64,000 bases of DNA, from positions 1 through 64,000 of the forward strand of contig CALNHX010003647.1 in assembly GCA_940337035.1 (NCBI GenBank). Direction: 5' to 3'. A program made the position numbers and the translations under genes. The stretch is from Agriotes lineatus. Its lineage: Eukaryota; Arthropoda; Insecta; Coleoptera; Elateridae. Below, piece by piece: positions 55,890-64,000 of the stretch. The stretch's first letter is position 1; every line of letters starts with the position of its first letter. The notes beneath the pieces were generated by a model. That model saw only the letters and a list, made by a program, of their open reading frames with translations, made no database searches and was not told the DNA's origin.

Positions 55890-56010
55890 AGCTATTTATG
55901 CAACAAGTGCTAAAAGTTGAGGTATATGCACGAGCCTTCGGCTTCGTTTCATAACATGTCTCGTGCATAAACCACTTTTAGCACGAGTTGCATACAATAT
56001 TTTTTCTACG
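55890..56010. repeat. Hairpin repeat
   Basis: ATGCAACAAGTGCTAAAAGT is paired with CACTTTTAGCACGAGTTGCAT around CACGAGCCTTCGGCTTCG. Related GCTAAAAGT words recur near 56330 and 56390. Confidence 0.55.
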
Positions 56011-57290
56011 ACCCTAAATTTACTGTTATTAATCCATAAATGTCGATTTAACAATGGTTTGCATCTAAGAAAGTTATAATTTATGTCGTAATAAACAGTA
56101 GGCCTTGACACGCAGGTGAATGTTTGTGGAGCCAGTACTGTCAAAGTCAGTTATTAAAGGTAATTATTAATACAACACATCTGACTGTATTCATTACATA
56201 ACGCTTTAATTGTTTAAAACACTTTACCTCTAATGCAAGAAGTAACTAGAATAACTTTACAATTTCACTTCCAGTTCGAAATTGTGGTTTATAACCTCAC
56301 TTCACTTTATACCACACATGCGCTAAAAGTAAACAGCTGATCTCTTTAAAAACGCTAAATTATAAAACGTCACTTTTAGTGAAACAGGCTAGTGCTAAAA
56401 GGCCTACTTTTAGTGGTTCTCTATCAATTCCTGAAAGCGCTTGCTCCCTTGGTTGGTCGAAATCCAATATTCATTTCAACCATTTCGTAACTATTTTGGT
56501 GAATAGTTTGTAGAAATGAAAAAGAAAACTGATTGATCTATAGTTTGTTACATTTGATAAAATAATATCGCATAAAATAATCGGTACTGCATTGTTCCAC
56601 ACGCTAACGGCCGCTCTTATATAGACCACTAATCTAAGCGCACCAAAACGTTAATGCTTATGACATTTTATCCATTGGTAAAACACATATTGATGCTCTT
56701 CTGTTTATATTAACAAGGAATTAAAGTTAACCTCAGATTAGTGGCCTTTATAAGACCGGCTGTAGGAGTACTAGTAGGTAGCACTGTGTAGATGTGCGTC
56801 TACAACTGTTGAGTCTTTCCCACGAAATTGGTTCTTCGGTTATGTCGGGCAACTTTTTGGAGTCTTCATTGAACAACTGATTACTCTTCTTCATTTTTTC
56901 AGTTTCTTCTCTTTCATTTTTTCTATCAGTTTTTGTATAACTCCCTGCAGAATGATTCCGTTATTTGGAGTATCTTGTCTCTATTTGTAACGGTTTCTCC
57001 ATTTTTATTTTACTTTATTTTCTTATTACTACGGCACAATATGCTTTCTTACTGGGTCGATCATCTCTGATAATTTGATATTTTTGCCTCGACCGTTCAA
57101 ACAATCGCGACCAAACTAAAATTATATAAAAATAACACTGCATAACTTTTGTGAAGACGGCAACCGTTTTGTTTAGAATGTTAATGCAAAGAACTGGAAA
57201 GTCCTTGGGCAAGATTGGCCGTTGTTTTTGTATGTTTTTCCATTTGAAGGCAAGGTACCAGTAATAGCCATTAAGCGGCCGAGTAATTAG
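56011..57290. other. Unassigned spacer
   Basis: No supported gene. Confidence 0.45.
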
Positions 57291-57420
57291 CTGACATGGT
57301 GGTGTAATGGTGCAAAGTTGGGCTGCTGAGCTTTAAGTCACGAGTTCAGAACTGGGTAGCGAATGAATTATTTTTATTGTTGACGAATTTGGATACAGAT
57401 TTCTATTCATTGTCACCTTT
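57291..57420 (+). repeat. Possible tRNA-derived SINE
   Basis: TGGTGGTGTAATGGTGCAAA followed about 35 bp later by ACGAGTTCAGAACTGG gives A-box- and B-box-like words in tRNA spacing, with degenerate stems, then an AT-rich tail. It is not a working tRNA gene. Confidence 0.4.
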
Positions 57421-58434
57421 GAATGTGATATGCCACATTATAGGCATTCTAGGTCCCCACACCGAAAGCATCGTTTTAACGAATTACGAAAACTAAATTA
57501 ATGCCTCTCACGAGCGTCCCAAAGAGCACATGATAAAAACCACTTCATCCCGACACTGTGCCGAAGTATCGATTAGCCGGTTGCACCTTCTCAGCTTCTT
57601 GTATTTTATTTTTGCAAGAATTAGTTACGGCATATTGTTCCATTTAGACAACCCTCTATCTACTTGCGTTTGTTACTTGTACTTCATTTAATGTATTTCC
57701 TTGACTTGTTATTTCAACTTCCATCTATTTTATTTTTATAATATCTTGCATTTCGCTATTGTTTGATAAGTACATTGTAATATAATGAGCGATAGCGAGC
57801 ACTCTAATTGTATGTGTTTTGCAATGATTCTTTTCACACGTATTTTACATATATACTGTTTTCTACGTCAAGCGAGAAACTAAGTTCTACTTCGTCTCAT
57901 ATATAGATGCAGTTGTTCCAATGCTTTTTAAATGAGAAACGTCAAAAGTAAAGGTGACTTGAACAATGTTTTATTGGTACGAACAGTATGTCAACAATAA
58001 TAAGGGGAGATGGGGTAGTGTAATAATAACAAGAAGTTTATGTACCAACACAATGCAATCTAGTGACATTGCTTGTTGTCAATGGTTTCCCTAATTGCAC
58101 TTTTCATAATGAAGAAAATGAAGTGTGGTCACCACACGACTTGCTTTTATTGCTGCTAAAAAATTAAATTTGCGTTTTTTCAGAAACTATATTAACAAAA
58201 CATTTTTTTACAAAAGTTATAAACAATTACGTAATATAGGTATAGCAGTTTTATTCCCATTCGTTGTGGGGAAAGCTGTTGTAAAACTTTAATTTTGCGC
58301 TTTTTCTAAAAACTGTATCTGTTATAAACTTTTTGAAGAAAGTATATAATTACATGATATATCATCTTGTTCTATTAAATTAATTTTTTTAAACAATTGT
58401 AAACTTTTCCGGAAAAGCAGAACCAACATACGAG
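57421..58434. other. Unassigned spacer
   Basis: No supported gene. Confidence 0.45.
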
Positions 58435-58735
58435 TAAAGTACCACTTCTGGTTACTAGATTTTAACCAAAAATGACTGGGATCTCCAAATTTATATTGAA
58501 AACATAAATATACATTTTGAAGCTGATCAATTAAACCATATGGACTGCAGAAAAGACAGGCAGACTAACAGACTCACAAACTGGCACGCTCAGAAACCAA
58601 TAGACACACATCACTTCGAAAACCACTTTTACTGAACGAAAAAACACGAAACGGATATTTCCGCAAAACTTTCGAGTTCGAAAAACGTCATGATTACTAT
58701 ATATTTTACGAAGTAGAGGAAGGTAAAAATGAAGT
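58435..58735. repeat. Dispersed repeat family D, copy 2
   Basis: It matches 48096-48390 in the same order, including the run of GACAGGCAGACTAACAGACT type and the TTACGAAGTAGAGGAAGGTA end. Confidence 0.65.
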
Positions 58736-59434
58736 ATGCCTTTCAGGTTTTATATCTTTATGTCTATTCAATACTTGGCTGAAACGCATTTTAGCTTAAT
58801 TATAACTATTATAGATATTTATGTACCATGTACATAATATAGGACTTTATTGGACGAGTCTATTTTATGTCAAAGCGAGCGTAGTGTAGCGATAAAGAGG
58901 ACGAGTCAAATAAGGTCTGATTATATACGACTTGCATGCAAAGCTTTACGTACGACTGCACTGCAGAAGATTTCATTTTATCTACAATAACATTTCTATT
59001 ATAGTCCATTTACTAAAGGAAAAAAGTTCTAACTTCGTTGACTCAAAACCGATTTTGAATTTTTTTTATTATTTCGGAAAAAGTTTATAGAACAGTTCCC
59101 CATAGGCGAGAAGGTGTGCTTTTTATTTTTTCAATTGTTATTAACAAATAAGTGTTTTGTAATATATTCTTATTCTCCTTAGCATAGAATTTTGGCTTAG
59201 ACCGCGTAGTATTTGTAGATGAACACCCAGCATTTTCTGGCTTAATGTGCCTTGCACCTTGTGAAGTCGAGCAAAAACCCGCGCGATGGCCATGCTCTTT
59301 GGTGGCTCGTGTTGTTTGAATATCTTGAGAACGAGGATACTTAGGCAGATTTGGCCGTTTTGCTGTTTGTGCATCCATATTCACTAACGTTTCGCAACAC
59401 CTTGCAGCTTGCATCATCAGACTGAAAGTCGCAC

Positions 59435-59912
59435 TAAGAACAGAAGGTTAGTGTGGAGCTATTTATAGTCCTCTGTGCCAGGCGCGCGGAGTGGCGCAAC
59501 GCTGGTTGGTCATCCGAGTGCAACGTAATCCGCGGGGCGTGGCCGTATGACGCACAGTGGTTGTAATGCTTTAGATCGTGTATCACAGGGGTCCACGTTT
59601 TACTAAGCTTAAAGCCATCTTCCCTGTTGATATTATTTGGATGTTTTTCTATTTCTATGGCTTCACGTATCACTCGCGGGAAGTAATGAGGTATTCTGGC
59701 AAGTACTCTGGCATGCTCAAATTCTAGAGTGTGCCCATTTGTAAATGTATGCTCCGCTACGGCTGATTTTGTGATGCGTTTGTGTTTGCAATCGCCTTTG
59801 TGTTCTTGGAGTCTTAGATCAACGGAACGACCAGTCTGTCCAATGTAACTCGAGCCGCAAGAACAAGGAATGCGATATACGCCAGCGGTTTTTAAACTTG
59901 GAATCTTGTCTT
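59435..59912 (-). pseudogene. Penelope-like GIY-YIG endonuclease segment (minus copy)
   Basis: The minus strand reads DKIPSLKTAGVYRIPCSCGS then SYIGQTGRSVDLRLQEH and continues through HTFTNGHTLEFEHARVLARI and REAIEIEKHPNNINREDGFK to the C-terminus near 59435. GVY, YIG and Arg of the nuclease are present. It lacks the reverse transcriptase because it is joined head to head to the plus copy. Confidence 0.8.
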
Positions 59913-59917
59913 TTACC

Positions 59918-60410
59918 GATCACTGACAGATATCTAAATGCTGACTCACACCATCATCCAATGCAAAAAGCAACAGTTCTCCAGACTCTGGCGACAAGAG
60001 CCATTCGTATCTCAGACGAGGAAAATCTAGAGAGAGAAAAGCTACATCTGTTTGACTCTTTACAAAGAAACGGATACACAACTACCGCCATACGAAAAGC
60101 TCTAGACAAGACTCTGACAAAAAAGGCCAAAGAAGAATCTCCACCTCTGGAAGGCTTAACATTTCTACCTTACGTTAAAGACTCGACTGATAAGATAGGA
60201 CGTGTCCTGCAACGATGCAACATCAAAACTGTGTTCACGAGCAAGGAAATTTTGGGTAACGGCTTCAGATCGGTAAAAGACAAGATTCCAAGTTTAAAAA
60301 CCGCTGGCGTATATCGCATTCCTTGTTCTTGCGGCTCGAGTTACATTGGACAGACTGGTCGTTCCGTTGATCTAAGACTCCAAGAACACAGACATCTAAT
60401 AAAATTTTAA
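59918..60410 (+). pseudogene. Penelope-like reverse transcriptase tail plus partial GIY-YIG
   Basis: The open frame reads RYLNADSHHHPMQKATVLQT, a reverse-transcriptase C-terminal and linker region, then KDKIPSLKTAGVYRIPCSCG, and breaks off after LRLQEHR. About 110 bp of the GIY-YIG part is identical to the minus copy at 59800-59912. No ATG begins the frame at the junction, and the 3' part is lost, so it is not functional. Confidence 0.8.
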
Positions 60411-60720
60411 AAAAATAAAATAAAAAATTAGACCTTCAACGCCATTTTGTTTTAGATCCATTTTGAGGCCAGATTCGTAATCTGCGACCCCAAAAACCTT
60501 ACGTTTTCAAATTTCAGGCAATTGTTTAAATAAATAAAATAGTTATACATTTTTTAATTAAGAGTATATTAAAAAACACTTGTTTGTTAATAACAACTGA
60601 AAAAATAAAAAGCACATTTTCTCACCTATGGAGAACTTTTCTATAAACTTTTTTCCGAAATAATAAAAAAAAAATGTTCAAAATCGGTTTTGAGTCAACG
60701 AAGCGTTTAGAAAATGGACT

Positions 60721-61440
60721 ATTAGACACATTAGTAAATTCAAGTTGCTATTGCAACACTTGATAGTTTCAAAGTGTGGTTCTTCTATGTTAATGGCGTT
60801 GTCAATATCAAAAATAACTATATCTACTATTAGCGCAAAATATTCAAGACGAATTTATTTTTATAATTTGTAAAGTTTTCAGTTAATATAATATACATTT
60901 ATTTTGATAACTGTTGGAGGCGGCCGTTTTACTTTACTCTATGGACTAAATTGACACTTTATGAACACTAACTAATACTATAATAAAGTGTTTATGGAAC
61001 AGTCGAACATAAAGCTGAGGTATGTTAAAACACTCAAAAAGTATTAAAAGTGGCACTTTGTTTGATTCGCAATTTTTGCGTTTCCTCGGCTAAGCTACGC
61101 TTCGCCTCGCACATGCAAAAATAATTTTTTGTCAAACAAAATGTCACTTTTAATCCTAATACGTATTAGAGGGGAGACCTATGTCCAAAACTGGATGGAT
61201 GAGGGTTGAACGAAGAAGAAGAAAAAGAATCCTAATACAACAAATACTTTACTTCTCTTTCTAGTGAAGAGGAAAACGGCTTATTCTCAACACTTGTGAT
61301 GGAAACGCCCACATTCTTCTCTATATTGAGGTACGGAAATGTCATTTTCACAGTTGACGTTGGGAAAACATATTTCGATTGATCCAGTAAATTTAACTAG
61401 GAGCCTTTGTAGATCAGTTGCAGTGCCTGCAATCTATATA
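60721..61440. other. Unassigned spacer
   Basis: No supported gene. An inverted pair near 61050 and 61140 (AAAGTGGCACTTTG with CAAAATGTCACTTTT) suggests a small hairpin. Confidence 0.45.
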
Positions 61441-61442
61441 TA

Positions 61443-62318
61443 CTGCTCAAAATGAATTAGTGATCAGTTTATAAATCACCGCTATCCTTTAATTTCTATA
61501 TTTTTGGTCACTGCAGTTGCAGTTACTGCTGACTTTTGACTTTCTACTGTGATGGTCGTGTAAGAGTCTACAGAAGGCAAGTTGAGAGATTCGCAGACAA
61601 TATGGTGCAAGAATGCCTGCATTTTGGAGGAGGCTCTATTATGGTATGGGGTGGAATATCTTTGAACGGCCGCACTGAGATTGTCATTGTAGAAGGGGGC
61701 TCTCTAACAGCTCAACGCTATATCGATGACATTCTACAACCTCACGTTCGACCGTATGCTCAAAATCATGGTCAAGGGTTCATTTATCAACAGGATAACG
61801 CCAGCCCTCATTCTGCAAGAATTGTTCAAGAGTACCTGAATGCCCATAATATTCACACTATGGACTGGCCGGCTTACAGTCCTGACCTGAACCCCATAGA
61901 GCATGCTTGGGACGAACTAGAATGACGGATTCGAGTAGGAGAACCTCCTCAAAACTTAAATGATCTCAGAAATCGTCTTGTGCAAGAATGGGAGCAAATA
62001 CCACAAGAACGATTTCAAAATCAGTATGGGTAACAGGTGTCGAAGTGTCTTACTTGCGAGGGGAGGTCATACCCGTTACTAGCTTTAATGACAGAAAGAA
62101 TTCTGGGCCGTTTTCTTTATTTGTGGCGGTCTTTAATTTTGTACGTTTTCTGTTAATGTTAACTTACGAACCTTGTTACTTGTTTTTGTATTAATTTTCC
62201 GTATTTAATAAATACTGTGTTAGTCCATAGATAATCACTAAAAGTTTCATTCAAATCTGTGCATCCTGTATAAAGTAATAGAAAATATAAAACTGATCCC
62301 TAATTCATTTTGAGCAGT
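61443..62318 (+). mobile_element. Short Tc1-type transposon
   Basis: The tips CTGCTCAAAATGAATTAG and its inverse CTAATTCATTTTGAGCAG are flanked by TA (61441-61442 and 62319-62320). At 876 bp it is an internally deleted Tc1 element. Confidence 0.85.
61536..62030 (+). pseudogene. Tc1 transposase, C-terminal part
   Basis: The frame reads MVQECLHFGGGSIMVWGGIS, IYQQDNASPHSA with the second catalytic Asp, and WPAYSPDLNPIEHAWDELE with the third acidic residue. A stop then interrupts at 61923, after which the frame continues with PPQNLNDLRNRLVQEW. The N-terminal helix-turn-helix domains and first Asp region are deleted. Non-functional. Confidence 0.88.
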
Positions 62319-62339
62319 ATATATATATATAAAACTGAA

Positions 62340-62735
62340 AGTCCTGACTCACTCATTCACTCTCTCACTCACTCATCAACGCCCAGCGTAAACCCTTGGA
62401 CCTAGAAAGCTGAAATTTGGCACAGAGGTTTCCTTTATGATTTATACAAGGAATAAGGAAGGATATTTCGAAATTCAACCCCTAAAGGGGTAAAATGGGG
62501 GTTCCAATTTTGTATGGAGAAATAATATTAAATAGACATTTCGACTTGAAACTTCGTAGGAGTACTCCTAAAAACAAATAAGCAAACACGTATTTCGTGA
62601 TTTTCCGAAAATCAACCCCTTAGGGGGTAAAAAGGGTAAATAAGCTTAAAATGCGATATGGGTGTCGTTATTGAGGTTTTTTGGGACGTTGATTGCGAAA
62701 ATGGCATTTATTTTTAAGTCCAAGACGGTGGACAT
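62340..62735. repeat. Dispersed repeat adjoining the minisatellite
   Basis: An ACTCACTCATTCACTCTCTC tract leads into CAACGCCCAGCGTAAACCCT and GACCTAGAAAGCTGAAATTT, then repeated AATCAACCCCTTAGGGGG-type words (about 62480 and 62612). I recall similar sequences as a dispersed repeat in arthropods, but only one copy is here. Confidence 0.5.
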
Positions 62736-63975
62736 GACATAAGGGAAAGAACGGGACGGGACGGGAAGGGACGGGACTCTACTGGACGGGACGGGACGGG
62801 ACTGGACGGAACCGGACTAGACGGGTCTGGACGAGAAGGCTCGGGACGGGTCGAGACGGGACCGGGCGGGACGGAACGGGACGGGAAGGGAAAGGAAGGG
62901 ATTGGATGGAAAGGGAGGGGACGGGACGGGAAGGGAAGGGACGGGATGGGACGGGACGGGATTGGACGGGACGGGATGGGACTGGATGGGACGGTACGAG
63001 ACGTGACGGGGCGGACGAAACGGGACGGGATGGAAGGGAAGGGAACGGGACGGGACGGGAAGGGTCGGGATGGGACGGGACGGGACGGTACGGGACTGGA
63101 CGGGACGGGAAGGGGCGGGACGGGAAAGGAAGGGATTGGATGGAAAGGGAGGGGACGGGACGGGAAGGGAAGGGACGGGATGGGACGGGACGGGATTGGA
63201 CGGGACGGGATGGGACTGGACGGGACGGTACTGGACGGGAAAAGACGGACGGGACGGTACGAGACGTGACGGGGCGGACGAAACGGGACGGGATGGAAGG
63301 GAAGGGGCGGGACGGGAAAGGAAGGGATTGGATGGAAAGGGAGAGGACGGGACGGGAAGGGAAGGGACGGGATGGGACGGGACGGGATTGGACGGGACGG
63401 GATGGGACTGGACGGGACGGTACTGGACGGGAAAAGACGGACGGGACGGTACGAGACGTGACGGGGCGGACGAAACGGGACGGGATGGAACGGAAGGGAA
63501 CGGGACGGGACGGGAAGGGTCGGGATGGGACGGGACGGGACGGTACGGGACTGGACGGGACGGGAAGGGGCGGGACGGGAAGGGACGAGACGGGACGGGG
63601 CGGGACTGGACGTAAAGGGAAGGGTTGGGATGGAAGGGGAGAAAACGGGACAGGACGGGATGGTATGGTACGGAGACGGGGACGGAGAAAGGAACGGGGA
63701 CGGGGGCGGGGCTAAGATGGGATGGGATGGAATGGGAGGGGACGGGACGGGAATGGGTCGGGATGGGACGGGACGGGACTGGACGGGACGGGAAGGGACA
63801 GGACGGGAAGGGACGAGACGGGACGGGCGGGACTGGACGGAAAGGGAAGGGATGAGATGGAAGGGGAGGGGACGGGACAAGACGCGACGGGACGGGATGG
63901 GACGGTACGGAGACGGGGACTGAGAAAGGAACGGGGACAGGGACGGGGACGGGGCTAGGATGGGATGGGATGGGA
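62736..63975. repeat. GGGAC-type minisatellite with higher-order units
   Basis: Almost the whole stretch is GGGAC with single-base variants (GGGAT, GGGAA, GGTAC). Marker words such as ATTGGATGGAAAGGG recur at 62901, 63135 and 63327, and ACGGTACGAGACGTGACGGG at 62991, 63254 and 63446. The last interval of both is 192 bp, indicating a higher-order unit. Long open frames on both strands are products of the repeat. The G runs could form quadruplexes on the plus strand. Confidence 0.92.
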
Positions 63976-64000
63976 TGACAGAAAATAATTAGTCATTATT

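Larger units (their letters stand above)
59033..60720. mobile_element. Penelope-like element with inverted terminal segments
   Basis: The ends are inverted copies of about 135 bp (GACTCAAAACCGATTTTGAA to AACAAATAAG at the left, the inverse at 60580-60720). Inside, a minus-strand GIY-YIG segment (59435-59912) and a plus-strand reverse-transcriptase tail plus GIY-YIG segment (59918-60410) meet head to head at about 59915. CTGATGATGCAAGC...GCGAAACGTT near 59400 is a Penelope-type terminal hallmark. The reverse transcriptase core is missing. Confidence 0.75.

Noticed and set aside
62714..63880. 388-codon minus-strand frame rich in Ser, Arg and Pro, and several plus-strand Gly/Asp/Arg frames
   Set aside because: They are translations of the GGGAC minisatellite in different frames, with no start context or domain.

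Overview
The window is eukaryotic, AT-rich, repeat-dense DNA, most likely from an insect genome and possibly a beetle. The basis is the mix of mobile-element remains (Crypton-type tyrosine recombinase, Penelope-like element, LINE, Tc1/mariner, hAT-type, many foldback MITEs), spliceosomal introns and insect-like Polinton genes; the species call is inference. I found no convincing host protein-coding gene.

The centrepiece is one apparently complete Polinton/Maverick (a self-replicating DNA transposon and endogenous virus-like element) at 6790-23425, 16.6 kb. It is bounded by 841-bp terminal inverted repeats whose tips read AGTAG and CTACT. The left, plus-strand block runs: unknown gene (8319-9116), a class II tRNA-Leu(UAA) gene (9216-9297), FtsK/HerA-type packaging ATPase, small basic/hydrophobic protein, unknown conserved protein, DDE integrase with chromodomain, penton-like minor capsid protein, small pVI-like virion protein, hexon-like major capsid protein, a conserved protein of unknown function, and an adenain-type maturation protease. 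Several of these genes touch or overlap. The convergent right block is one minus-strand gene, a protein-primed family B DNA polymerase. I could resolve it into seven exons (21957 down to 16286); its 5' end is six small in-frame exons, two of them carrying the same IDLT-containing, SUMO-interaction-like motif. Together the element encodes replication (PolB), integration (integrase), and capsid assembly, packaging and maturation.

Left flank (1-6789): a broken Crypton-type recombinase, foldback repeats, a decayed Penelope-like GIY-YIG piece duplicated in tandem with a 1-kb TA-flanked transposon between the copies, and unassigned sequence. Right flank (23426-64000): a TA-flanked MITE, a GC-rich degenerate tandem repeat, a large foldback element (31.2-32.7 kb), a 1158-bp hAT-like element with perfect 8-bp target duplications whose empty site is visible in a related repeat at 54.3 kb, a 4.3-kb mariner relic with a nested foldback insertion, a 400-bp near-perfect palindrome between TA tracts, a LINE reverse transcriptase relic, a second Crypton-type recombinase fragment with intact catalytic residues, a head-to-head Penelope-like element, a short Tc1 element, and a terminal (GGGAC)-type minisatellite of about 1.2 kb.
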